Assembly (NCBI GenBank): GCA_016927175.1
Contig: JAFGNC010000095.1
Span: 1 to 5,605, forward strand
Length of the DNA stretch: 5,605 nucleotides
Direction of reading: 5' to 3'
From: Gammaproteobacteria bacterium
Lineage (GTDB): Bacteria; Pseudomonadota; Gammaproteobacteria; Steroidobacterales; Rariloculaceae
Both the position numbers and the translations under genes were made by a program. Shown piece by piece: positions 1 to 5,605 of this stretch. The notes below the pieces were generated by a model. It made no database searches, had not been told where the DNA came from, and worked only from the letters and a program-made list of their open reading frames with translations. Position 1 is the stretch's first letter. Each line of letters begins with the position of its first letter.

Positions 1-1299
1 CACCAGCTCGCGAGCGCCGATCAGCGCCGCCTCTCGCCGCGCACGCCCGAGCCGGACATGCCGCTCCACGTTCTCGACGACGACGATGGCGTCGTCCACG
101 ACGAGGCCGACGGCCAGAACGATCGCGAGCAGCGTCAGCAGGTTCAGGCTGAAACCGAGCGCGTACATGACGAGTGCCGCGCCGACCAGCGATACCGGCA
201 TCGCGACCAGCGGCACGAGCGCCGTGCGGATCGAGCCCAGGAACAGGAACACGACGAGCCCGACGATGGCGATCGTCTCCGCCAGCGTCTTCGTGATCTC
301 GGTCAGGGCGTCGCGCATGAACATCGTGCCGTCCCAGACGAGCGTCATGTCGACGTCCGCCGGCAGCCCCGGTCGGATCCGGTCCATCTCTTCGCGCAGC
401 CGCTCGGCGACCTCGATCTCGTTCACTCCCGGTATCGGCCACACCCCGAGATAGACGCCCTCGCGCTCGCGGTACCTCGCGACCATGTCCGCTTCCTCGG
501 CACCGAGCTCGACGCGCGCGACGTCGCGGAGACGCACGACGGCGCCGCCGCGGTCCGCGACGATCAGGTTCTCGAACTCGTCCGCCGCGCGCAGATCGGT
601 GTTGGCCAGCAGGCTGATCTGGACGAGGTTGCCCTTGGTTCTGCCGACCGCCGCGAGATAGTTGTTGCGGCGCAGAGCGTCGTGGACGTCCGCGGGGGAA
701 AGGTTGTTCGCGGCGAGGCGGTCGGGATCCATCCAGACCCGCATCGCAATGGGCCGCGCGCCTTCGTACGTGACGCGCAGGACGCCGTCGAGCGTCGCGA
801 GCTGCGGCTGCAGCGTCCGCGAGAGCCAGTCGGTCAGCTCCGGAATCGTGCGCCGCTCCGAGTTGAAGCTCAGGTAGAACGTCGCGTAGGGACGATCCGC
901 GCGTTGCACGTCTACGACCGGCGGTTCGGCCTCGGCGGGAAGCTCCGACCGCACCTGCTGCAGGCGGGCCGTGACTTCCGCGAGCGCCGCCGTGCTGTCG
1001 TGGTTCAGCTGCAGGCGGATCGTGACCGTGCTGAGGCCCGCACGGCTGGTCGACTCCACATAGTCGACACCGCTGATGGCCGATACGGCGCGCTCGATCG
1101 GCGTGGTCAGGAAGCCTCGCACGGTCTCGGCGCTCGCGCCCGTGTACACGGTCGTGATCACGATCGACGAGCTGTCGATGTCGGGATACTGCTGCACCGG
1201 CAGCGTGGTCAGGGCCCGAACGCCGGCCAGCACGATGACCAGATTGACGACGGCCGCGAGGACCGGGTGCTTGATGAACAGGTCGGTGAAGCTTCGCAT
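1..1299 (-). CDS. RND-family multidrug efflux permease (AcrB/HAE1 type), 5' part only
   Basis: This is the inner-membrane, proton-driven pump subunit of a tripartite efflux system; the family exports drugs, solvents and other toxic compounds. 433 residues are present and the reading frame is still open at the left edge, so about 60% of a usual 1030-1050 aa permease is missing. The N-terminus begins MRSFTDLFIKHPVLAAVVN and forms the first membrane helix (about 11-29). A large periplasmic porter region follows (about 30-335), with the family-typical LPVQQYPDID stretch early on. Helices 2-4 lie at about 339-357, 360-379 and 385-406. Helix 4 carries the VGLVVDDAIVVVENVER motif, whose Asp402-Asp403 pair matches AcrB Asp407-Asp408, the proton relay. 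The ATG at 1299 is preceded by a strong ribosome site (GGAAGGAG, 1308-1315, 8-nt spacing). It lies 22 nt downstream of the adaptor gene, so the two are surely cotranscribed. The substrate cannot be told from the sequence. Confidence 0.97.
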   Translation of the reverse strand, partial: MRSFTDLFIKHPVLAAVVNLVIVLAGVRALTTLPVQQYPDIDSSSIVITTVYTGASAETVRGFLTTPIERAVSAISGVDYVESTSRAGLSTVTIRLQLNHDSTAALAEVTARLQQVRSELPAEAEPPVVDVQRADRPYATFYLSFNSERRTIPELTDWLSRTLQPQLATLDGVLRVTYEGARPIAMRVWMDPDRLAANNLSPADVHDALRRNNYLAAVGRTKGNLVQISLLANTDLRAADEFENLIVADRGGAVVRLRDVARVELGAEEADMVARYREREGVYLGVWPIPGVNEIEVAERLREEMDRIRPGLPADVDMTLVWDGTMFMRDALTEITKTLAETIAIVGLVVFLFLGSIRTALVPLVAMPVSLVGAALVMYALGFSLNLLTLLAIVLAVGLVVDDAIVVVENVERHVRLGRARREAALIGARELV

Positions 1300-1321
1300 G
1301 TCGGCTGCTCCTTCCCGTGAA

Positions 1322-2473
1322 CTAGAAGCCGACCACGCGGGCCCCGCCCTGCGCGGTATCCGCGACGGCCTCGCCCGAGCCCGCGCCGGTATCGTTCGCG
1401 ATCACGACCAGCCCTTCGTGCTGGAGCTTGAACGAGCCCGTCGCCGCGACGAGTTCTCCGGCGGCGAGGCCGTCGTGAACGAGGACTTCGTCGCCGATCA
1501 GGTCGCCGCTGATTACGGGTCGCAGCAGGGCGCGCGTCGCGCCGTCGCTGTCCTGCTCCAGCACGAACACGTGATCGCCGCCGGGTCCCTTGCGCAGCGC
1601 CGTGGCCGGCACGGCGACAGCGTGTTGCGCCGGTCCGGACGGCACGATGACCTTGACGGAGGCGCCGGGCGCGAGCGCGCCGTCCGCCCCGGCAAGCCGC
1701 GCGCGCACCGCCGCGTTGCGCGTGGCGGGATTCACCCTCGCGTCGATCGCGACGATGCGCGCCGCGGTCGGCGTCGAGCCGTCGCGCGCGGCGACCTGCA
1801 CCGTATCGCCTTCGTGCAACCCGGCGGCGACGTGCTGCGCGACCTCGAAGTCGACGTGCACGGCATCGGCCACGCCTTGCAGCGTCGTCAGCACGGTGCC
1901 CTCGTTCAGGTACTGCCCTGGGTGGACGTCTGCGAGACCGATTCGCGCGCGAAACGGCGCGCGGATGATCTTGCGCTCGATGACCGCCCTGGTGCGTGCC
2001 ATCTCGGCCAGTGCGACGTCCCGTTCCGCCCGCGCCCGGTCGAGCTCCTCGTCGGACGCGGCATTGCTTTCGTTCAGGCGCGCGGCGCGCTCGAACAGGG
2101 TCGTGGCGAGCGCGGCACGCGCCTCGAGGGCCTCGAGCTCGGCTTGCTCGACGGAAACGTCCAGCGCGACGAGCACGTCGCCGGCCTCGACGACGGCACC
2201 GGGTGTCAGCATGACCTCTCGCACGGTGCCGGGCAGCTCGTTACGCAGCGTGATCGAGCGCAGTGCGAGCACCGTGCCGACGGAAGTGGTCGTGGGCCGG
2301 CGCTCGAGCGCTCGCGCGACGGCGGCGGTCACGAACTCCGTGGGTGCCGGTTCGCCGGCCGCCTCGGCGCTCGCCGCGCGTATCGAGCCGAGCTTGAAGG
2401 CGGAGAGTCCGGCTCCGCCCGCGAGGAGGCCGGTCAGGAGCAGAGTGGGTGCGATCCAGCGGCGAGAATTCAT
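1322..2473 (-). CDS. RND efflux periplasmic adaptor (membrane fusion protein, HlyD/AcrA type)
   Basis: This 383-aa protein would link the inner-membrane RND permease to an outer-membrane channel across the periplasm. An N-terminal hydrophobic segment (about 7-26) anchors or exports it; no lipobox cysteine is present, so it is probably not a lipoprotein, unlike AcrA or MexA. The first lipoyl half-motif lies at about 79-105 (ELPGTVREVMLTPGAVVEAG then LVALD). An alpha-helical hairpin rich in Ala, Glu and Arg spans about 106-165. The second lipoyl half follows at about 169-199 (IIRAPFRARIGL, HPGQYLNEG). A beta-barrel domain (about 205-280) and a membrane-proximal domain (about 285-360) complete the standard order, and the length is normal. 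The ATG at 2473 is chosen over an in-frame TTG at 2491, because the Shine-Dalgarno sequence lies between them, 6 nt before the ATG. It is the first gene of the pump operon, under an operator-laden promoter. No TolC/OprM-type gene is in view. Confidence 0.96.
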   Translation of the reverse strand: MNSRRWIAPTLLLTGLLAGGAGLSAFKLGSIRAASAEAAGEPAPTEFVTAAVARALERRPTTTSVGTVLALRSITLRNELPGTVREVMLTPGAVVEAGDVLVALDVSVEQAELEALEARAALATTLFERAARLNESNAASDEELDRARAERDVALAEMARTRAVIERKIIRAPFRARIGLADVHPGQYLNEGTVLTTLQGVADAVHVDFEVAQHVAAGLHEGDTVQVAARDGSTPTAARIVAIDARVNPATRNAAVRARLAGADGALAPGASVKVIVPSGPAQHAVAVPATALRKGPGGDHVFVLEQDSDGATRALLRPVISGDLIGDEVLVHDGLAAGELVAATGSFKLQHEGLVVIANDTGAGSGEAVADTAQGGARVVGF

Positions 2474-2479
2474 CGTCGA

Positions 2480-2489
2480 CTCCCTTTCC
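2480..2489 (-). promoter_or_regulatory. Ribosome binding site that fixes the adaptor start
   Basis: On the minus strand this reads GGAAAGGGAG, ending 6 nt before the ATG at 2473. It overlaps an in-frame upstream TTG (2491-2489), which has no purine-rich stretch of its own ahead of it. This makes the shorter form of the adaptor (383 aa) the likely product instead of the 389-aa extension. Confidence 0.75.
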
Positions 2490-2526
2490 AAAGGTCTTGT
2501 TCGTGTTGGGTCTCGTCGGGGAGAAT

Positions 2527-2547
2527 GTAACTATACGGTATAGTAAC
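2527..2547. promoter_or_regulatory. Operator-like inverted repeat 1
   Basis: A 21-bp dyad centred on G2537. The inner 15 bp (2530-2544: ACTATAC, G, GTATAGT) is perfect, and the arms extend to GTAAC at both ends with one mismatched pair (2529/2545). It covers the predicted transcription start of the efflux operon. Length and symmetry fit a TetR-family repressor site, which commonly controls RND pumps; that assignment is an inference. Confidence 0.65.
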
Positions 2548-2548
2548 T

Positions 2549-2577
2549 ACGTTACTTACCGGTAAGTCACATGTCAA
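2549..2577 (-). promoter_or_regulatory. Sigma-70-type promoter for the efflux operon
   Basis: On the minus strand a perfect -35 hexamer TTGACA (2577-2572) is followed by exactly 17 nt and a -10 candidate TAACGT (2554-2549), which keeps the most conserved T, A and final T. Transcription would start near 2542, giving a leader of about 70 nt before the adaptor ATG. A dyad operator fills the spacer and touches the -10, and a second dyad covers the start region, so a bound repressor would block polymerase. TATAGT (5 of 6 to consensus) also occurs on both strands within the left dyad, but no acceptable -35 lies at the right distance from it. The promoter is inferred from sequence only. Confidence 0.65.
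2551..2570. promoter_or_regulatory. Operator-like inverted repeat 2
   Basis: A 20-bp dyad centred between 2560 and 2561. The inner 14 bp ACTTACCGGTAAGT (2554-2567) is a perfect palindrome, and the arms extend to GTTAC (2551-2555) and GTCAC (2566-2570) with one mismatched pair. It occupies the spacer between the -35 and -10 of the efflux promoter. Its centre is 23.5 bp (a little over two helical turns) from that of the neighbouring dyad, so two repressor dimers could bind on nearly the same face of the DNA. Confidence 0.65.
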
Positions 2578-2773
2578 CAGCGCGCCGGTCGCTGCGCCGG
2601 GGTCGAGCAGGCGACAGGGAGGGGGCGGAGAGCGGAGCGACAGGCGGAACGGCCTGCCCGCCCCGCATGAGGCAAGCGGCGTGCGTTCAATGCAAACGGC
2701 TTGCGGCCGGGGTGCGTGCCGTGCCGCGGTGAGGTAGCCTTATCGTCAGCGGGGAGTCGCGGGGGGAGGATGC
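2578..2773. other. Gene-free part of the divergent intergenic region
   Basis: Between the efflux promoter and the plus-strand operon there is no open reading frame with coding character on either strand. The left part (about 2611-2652) is purine-rich on the plus strand, with GCGACAGG occurring twice (2611-2618 and 2637-2644). The right part holds a pair of direct repeats, listed separately. A promoter for the plus-strand operon must lie here or further left, but I could not find a convincing -35/-10 pair. TAGCCT at 2735-2740 is the best -10 candidate and lacks a good partner. Confidence 0.6.
2671..2705. repeat. Pair of 15-bp imperfect direct repeats, 20-bp period
   Basis: GGCAAGCGGCGTGCG (2671-2685) and TGCAAACGGCTTGCG (2691-2705) agree at 12 of 15 positions and start exactly 20 bp apart, close to two helical turns. 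Each copy is itself partly dyad-symmetric; in the second copy GCAA and TTGC flank ACGGC. They lie about 70-100 bp before the start of the plus-strand operon, where an activator or repressor would be expected to bind. Chance cannot be excluded in such GC-rich DNA. Confidence 0.4.
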
Positions 2774-3847
2774 ATGTCTTTCGACACTGCCAGGCCGGGT
2801 GGCGAGCGTGAGCGGATTCGTCGCACGAAGAGGTTCGCCGGCTGGCTCGCGTGCTGTCTCTTCGCTGCCTCTACGGCCGACGGCCATCATTCCTTTGTCG
2901 GCTTCTACGATCAAAATCGGATCATCGAAGTCGAAGGCGTGATCAGTTCCCTGTCCTGGCGCAATCCGCACGGTTCGATCACGCTCGACGTGACTGACGC
3001 TGCGGGTGAGGTCACGGAGTGGCAGATCGAAACCGGCAGCATCAGTGTGCTGCGCGTGCGCGGTCTCGACCGAGAGTTCGTTCGCATCGGTGATCGCGTG
3101 CGGCTCGCCGGCGAGGCGGCGCTCAGGCGCGAGAACGGTCTCTACGCGCGGAATATGCTGCTGCCGAGCGGCGAGGAAGTGCTGCTCAGCATCGGCGTCA
3201 CTCCGCGCTGGACGGATCCTGAGACGGCGGCGCTGCTCGAAGCCCGCTTCGACGACACCGTGGCCGAAGCCGCGCGCCGCGAGGCCGAGGGCATTTTTCG
3301 TGTCTGGTCTACCGTTCTCGACGATCCGCGCTCGTTCCCGATGTTTAAAGGGGGCTACCCGTTGACCGATGTGGCCGCGCAGCGGAAAGCGGATTGGGAC
3401 GCGAGCGACGTCGTCCAGCTCGGCTGCGCGCCAAAAGGCATGCCGGCGCTGATGATCACGCCTTTTCCCATCGAGATCACGCGGCGCGGCGACCATATCG
3501 CGATCCGCTTCGAGGAGGACGATGCCGAGCGCCTGATCGTCATGGGACGGCCGGCGCCGGGCGGCCCGACGCTGCTCGGGCGCTCCCGCGGACGCTTCGA
3601 GGGCGACTCGCTTGTCGTCGAGACGGACCGGATCAGCGCCGAGCACTTCGACGGCGAGGGCACGCCGCTCGGCGCCGAGGCGCGTCTCGTCGAGCGGTTC
3701 ACGCCGAGCGCGGACGGGACGCGGCTCGACTACGTCATCGAGATCGACGATCCGGAGACGTTCACGGAGACCATCACGCTCGAACGCTACTTCGTCTGGC
3801 GCCCGGAGCTCGAGGTCAGTCCCTACGACTGCAGCATCTCGCATTGA
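2774..3847 (+). CDS. Exported two-domain protein: HHSF/NPH (DUF6152-like) domain plus beta-rich C-terminal domain, unknown function
   Basis: A 357-aa exported protein, first of three in an operon. Residues 1-37 form a signal peptide: a basic stretch ERERIRRTKR, a hydrophobic core at 21-33 and likely cleavage after Ala-Asp-Gly37, leaving His38 first. The N-terminal domain (about 38-145) carries HHSF (38-41), WRNPH (62-66) and a DAxGExTxW stretch (75-83). These match the 157-aa protein downstream and, from memory, the DUF6152 family. A linker rich in Ala, Glu and Arg (about 146-175) follows. The C-terminal domain (about 211-353) has a GCAPKGMP stretch, ITPFPIEI, GRFEGDSLVVET (273-284), LVERF and IDDPETF, a pattern shared with the next gene. 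Cys218 and Cys353 could form a disulfide. The ATG follows GGGGAGG with only 4 nt spacing, a little short; no other in-frame ATG gives a signal peptide. No catalytic motif is evident. Confidence 0.9.
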   Translation: MSFDTARPGGERERIRRTKRFAGWLACCLFAASTADGHHSFVGFYDQNRIIEVEGVISSLSWRNPHGSITLDVTDAAGEVTEWQIETGSISVLRVRGLDREFVRIGDRVRLAGEAALRRENGLYARNMLLPSGEEVLLSIGVTPRWTDPETAALLEARFDDTVAEAARREAEGIFRVWSTVLDDPRSFPMFKGGYPLTDVAAQRKADWDASDVVQLGCAPKGMPALMITPFPIEITRRGDHIAIRFEEDDAERLIVMGRPAPGGPTLLGRSRGRFEGDSLVVETDRISAEHFDGEGTPLGAEARLVERFTPSADGTRLDYVIEIDDPETFTETITLERYFVWRPELEVSPYDCSISH

Positions 3848-3854
3848 CGAGCGC

Positions 3855-3860
3855 AGGAGG
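3855..3860 (+). promoter_or_regulatory. Ribosome binding site fixing a TTG start
   Basis: A perfect AGGAGG lies 6 nt before TTG at 3867. The next in-frame ATG (3879) would be 18 nt away, too far for efficient initiation. This supports translation of the second operon gene from the TTG. Confidence 0.8.
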
Positions 3861-3866
3861 ACGACA

Positions 3867-4883
3867 TTGAAAGACTCGATGAGTCAGTGGCTCGCGGTCG
3901 GCGCCGCGACGCTCGTTGCAGCCGTCGCGCACGCGCAATCGGGGGAGGAAGCCGGTGCGAGCGGCGCCGATCAGGCACGCATGCCGCAGGCCGAGCTTGA
4001 GCTGCCGCCGAGGAAGTTCAAAACCGCCGAGGAGCACTACCTGTACCTCTACGAGCAGGCCGGCGGCGGTACCAAGCACACGATGGAGACGATCCCGGTC
4101 TGGGACGGGCTCTGGACGAGCGGGAACAACACCATGCCGGCAATCTTCCTCGTCGACGGCACGCTCGCCACGGCCTGGCGCCCAGGTGCCGAGATCAGGG
4201 AAGGCGTGTTGACGCCGGCTTACGAGGAGCACTTCAGGCAGCGGCGCGCCGAGATCGAGAAGTACGGCGAGCAGCGCTATGACCGGCTCACGAACTGCGA
4301 GTACCCCGGTGTGCCGCGCTGGCTGTGGGAGCCGTACGTCAAGGAGTTCGTCAACCTGCCGTACCAGTCGTGGTTCATGAACGACATGATGAACGAGACT
4401 CGCCGCATTTATATCGGCAAGGAGCACGTCAACATCGAAGCGGCGCACTCGGCCACGGGCGACAGCATCGGCTTCTGGGACGAGGAAGAGCTCGTGATCT
4501 GGACGAAGTGGGTGCAGCCCGCCGACTACGTCCGCGGCATGCCGCTGACGAGCAACCAGTTCGAGATGGTCGAGATCTGGTCCGAGGTCGTGCGCGACGA
4601 CGGCACGCGCGAGCTCGTGACCCAGGTCACGTTCTACGACCCGATCGCGCTCTACGAACCGCAGTCGGCGGTCTACACACACCAGCTTCGGCCGGATCTC
4701 GAGGAATCCGGCGTCCGGATCCGCAACTGGGAATGCACGACCAGCAGCAACTCGTATAAGGACGAGGACGGCAACACGCAGTTCTACCTGCCGGGCGACC
4801 CCGAGTACAAGGATCCGCGCGGTTTCACGGACTTCCCGGAGCTTCCCGGGCAGTCGCTCAACCCGATCTTCGATGCCGAATAG
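3867..4883 (+). CDS. Exported protein of unknown function, related to the C-terminal domain of the preceding gene
   Basis: A 338-aa protein starting at TTG, 19 nt after the preceding stop. The signal peptide (1-23) is clear: MKDSMSQW, a hydrophobic core, then cleavage at AHA-QS. The mature part begins with an acidic, low-complexity stretch (about 24-45). It is rich in Trp, Tyr and Glu, with paired cysteines Cys144 (LTNCEYPG) and Cys290 (NWECTT). The core at about 160-266 holds NETRRIYIG (176-184), DSIGFWDEEELVIWT (199-213), FEMVEIWSEV (232-241) and VTFYDP (254-259). This order parallels GRFEGDSLVVET, LVERF and IDDP in the upstream protein and a widespread family of uncharacterised secreted proteins that I recall with motifs like RRIYTDG and WEGDTLVV. 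No catalytic residues or cofactor motif are recognisable. The extension of this frame upstream to 3612 overlaps the previous gene and is not real. It probably acts in the periplasm with its operon partners. Confidence 0.88.
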   Translation: MKDSMSQWLAVGAATLVAAVAHAQSGEEAGASGADQARMPQAELELPPRKFKTAEEHYLYLYEQAGGGTKHTMETIPVWDGLWTSGNNTMPAIFLVDGTLATAWRPGAEIREGVLTPAYEEHFRQRRAEIEKYGEQRYDRLTNCEYPGVPRWLWEPYVKEFVNLPYQSWFMNDMMNETRRIYIGKEHVNIEAAHSATGDSIGFWDEEELVIWTKWVQPADYVRGMPLTSNQFEMVEIWSEVVRDDGTRELVTQVTFYDPIALYEPQSAVYTHQLRPDLEESGVRIRNWECTTSSNSYKDEDGNTQFYLPGDPEYKDPRGFTDFPELPGQSLNPIFDAE

Positions 4884-4902
4884 GTCGAGGCAAAGCCAAC
4901 CG

Positions 4903-5376
4903 ATGAAGACATCAACGATTCGCTCCGCCGCGCTCGCGGCCTTACTCGGCGGCGCCTGCGTCATGCCAGCGGCCGCGCACCATTCGTTCGCGATGTTCGA
5001 CTTGACGACGCATAAGCTCGTTGAGGGCCGTGTGACAGAGTGGAACTACAACAATCCGCACAGCTGGCTCATCATCGAGGGACTCGACGCCGAGGGCGAG
5101 ATGACGACGTGGAGCTTCGAAGGCGCCGCGCGCGTGCATGCGGCCCGTCAGGGCGTCAACGGCAATACCTTCGGCAAGGGAGAGTTCGTGCGCGTGGTCA
5201 TGAGCCCCCTGCGGGACGGCCGCAATGCCGGCGCCGTATGTTTCGTCGTCAAGGAGGACGGCTCGATGGCCCGCCCGAACGACGGCATCTGCGATTCGTC
5301 AGCCGTCATCGACGCGTGGCGGGCGAATGGCTGGCTCGACGACGGGAAGCATCTGGACGTGCATGCTGCCGATTGA
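4903..5376 (+). CDS. Exported HHSF/NPH-motif (DUF6152-like) protein, unknown function
   Basis: A 157-aa exported protein, last of the operon, 19 nt after the preceding stop. The signal peptide is classic: MKTSTIRS, a hydrophobic Ala/Leu core, then cleavage at AAA25-His26, so the mature protein starts HHSFAMFD. Further family features are VEGRV (40-44), WNYNNPHSW (47-55), LDAEGEMTTWSFEG (61-74) and FGKGEFVRV (90-98). A small beta-rich fold is likely. Cys113 and Cys130 could pair, and the C-terminal tail adds two more histidines (150, 154). The ATG at 4903 is preferred: GAGG lies 12 nt upstream, which is rather far, but the earlier in-frame ATG (4873) overlaps the previous gene, lacks a ribosome site and would bury the signal peptide. 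A role in binding metal or a small ligand is only a guess from the terminal histidines. Confidence 0.92.
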   Translation: MKTSTIRSAALAALLGGACVMPAAAHHSFAMFDLTTHKLVEGRVTEWNYNNPHSWLIIEGLDAEGEMTTWSFEGAARVHAARQGVNGNTFGKGEFVRVVMSPLRDGRNAGAVCFVVKEDGSMARPNDGICDSSAVIDAWRANGWLDDGKHLDVHAAD

Positions 5377-5410
5377 AACCGATCGGCAAGCTGGGGAAAG
5401 CAGGGATAAA

Positions 5411-5433
5411 GGCGCCGCTCAGTGAGCGGCGCC
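5411..5433. terminator. Strong hairpin between convergent genes, probable bidirectional terminator
   Basis: A perfect 10-bp stem (GGCGCCGCTC paired with GAGCGGCGCC) with an AGT loop lies 34 nt after the operon stop and 33 nt before the stop of the convergent minus-strand gene. No T-run follows on the plus strand, and only TTT then ATCCC follows on the minus strand. It is thus a better fit for the minus-strand gene, or works as an RNA 3'-end stabiliser for the operon. The flank contains CCAG repeated three times (5432-5443). Confidence 0.6.
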
Positions 5434-5466
5434 AGCCAGCCAGCCCGGGCGGAGAGACTTTCAGCG

Positions 5467-5605
5467 CTACTCGAACCGATTCACTCTGACTTCCCCCCCT
5501 CGTGTCCAGATCGCAAACGCTTCGCCGGCGGGGCCGACCGCGAGATTCGGCATGCCGGTGCCGATCTGGCCGCCATAGCTTCCGATCTGCGTCGGTGTGC
5601 CCCAG
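5467..5605 (-). CDS. C-terminal end of an unidentified protein, possibly beta-propeller-like
   Basis: The minus strand is open from the right edge to TAG at 5467, giving the last 45 residues of a gene that enters from outside the window. The tail reads WGTPTQIGSYGGQIGTGMPN, continues with a LAVGPAGEAFAIWTRGG stretch and ends EVRVNRFE. Third codon positions are mostly G or C and the composition is protein-like, with well-spaced glycines. The VGPxGEAFAIWTRGG pattern resembles blade repeats of beta-propeller or BNR-type secreted proteins (hydrophobic strand, GPxG turn, WT-R-G), but 45 residues are too few to name a family. The gene is convergent with the three-gene operon, with 90 nt between the two stops and a shared hairpin. 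A start cannot be given. Confidence 0.7.
   Translation of the reverse strand, partial: WGTPTQIGSYGGQIGTGMPNLAVGPAGEAFAIWTRGGEVRVNRFE

Noticed and set aside
58..1320. 420-codon plus-strand open frame opposite the RND permease
   Set aside because: The translation is dominated by Arg, Asp, His and Gln runs (e.g. HRDQRHERRADRAQEQEHDE), while the minus strand gives an unmistakable RND permease. It is an antisense shadow of GC-rich coding DNA.
1076..2543. Long plus-strand open frames opposite the adaptor gene (484 and 317 codons)
   Set aside because: Composition is Arg/Ala/Ser-biased without domain character, and the frames cross from one minus-strand gene to the next and over the promoter. The minus-strand adaptor explains the region.
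2641..2664. GC-rich partial hairpin (GGCGG ... CCGCC) in the intergenic region
   Set aside because: The stem is short, no T-run follows, and no gene end is near it. Not supported as a terminator or RNA gene.
2770..2811. ATG at 2770 giving a 13-residue leader-like peptide overlapping the start of the first operon gene
   Set aside because: The ribosome site would overlap the start codon itself (GGAGGATG), leaving no spacing. Most likely chance, though it could in principle affect initiation at 2774.
2687..3844. 385-codon minus-strand open frame opposite the first secreted protein
   Set aside because: It lacks a recognisable motif, is rich in Arg and Asp, and mirrors a plus-strand gene that has a signal peptide, ribosome site and family motifs.
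4951..4962. Possible lipobox (GGAC) in the signal peptide of the 157-aa protein
   Set aside because: The residues before Cys19 do not fit the lipoprotein consensus (no Leu at -3), and a much better ordinary cleavage site, AAA-HHSF, follows.
3816..4964. 382-codon minus-strand open frame opposite the second secreted protein
   Set aside because: It spans two plus-strand genes and their gap, and has the biased composition of an antisense shadow.

Overview
The window is high-GC DNA (roughly two thirds G+C by eye), with strong G/C preference at third codon positions and tight, co-directional gene blocks. It looks like a chromosomal segment of a Gram-negative bacterium. An RND efflux pump plus several signal-peptide-bearing proteins point to a cell with an inner membrane and a periplasm. 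The HHSF/NPH-motif (DUF6152-like) proteins fit a proteobacterium, perhaps a high-GC gammaproteobacterium, but this assignment is an inference and not proven by the sequence.

Left half, minus strand (1-2473): a two-gene efflux operon. A membrane fusion (periplasmic adaptor) protein at 1322-2473 is followed after 22 nt by an AcrB/HAE1-type RND permease that runs off the left edge (1-1299; 433 residues present, through the proton-relay Asp pair). No outer-membrane factor is visible. Upstream of the adaptor gene is a clear promoter (TTGACA, 17 nt, TAACGT). It is overlapped by two adjacent dyad operators built from GTAAC-like pentamers, which suggests TetR-family repression, although no regulator gene lies in the window.

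Middle (about 2580-2773): a gene-free divergent region holding a pair of 15-bp imperfect direct repeats exactly 20 bp apart.

Right half, plus strand (2774-5376): a compact operon of three exported proteins of unknown function with 19-nt gaps. The first (357 aa) has an N-terminal HHSF/NPH domain and a C-terminal beta-rich domain. The second (338 aa, TTG start) resembles that C-terminal domain. The third (157 aa) is a stand-alone HHSF/NPH protein. The first gene therefore looks like a natural fusion of the modules carried by the other two. In both HHSF proteins the predicted signal-peptidase cut leaves histidine as the first mature residue, which suggests, but does not prove, a metal-binding role.

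Right end: a strong GC-rich hairpin (5411-5433) lies between the operon and the C-terminal end of a convergent minus-strand gene (5467-5605), consistent with a shared terminator.
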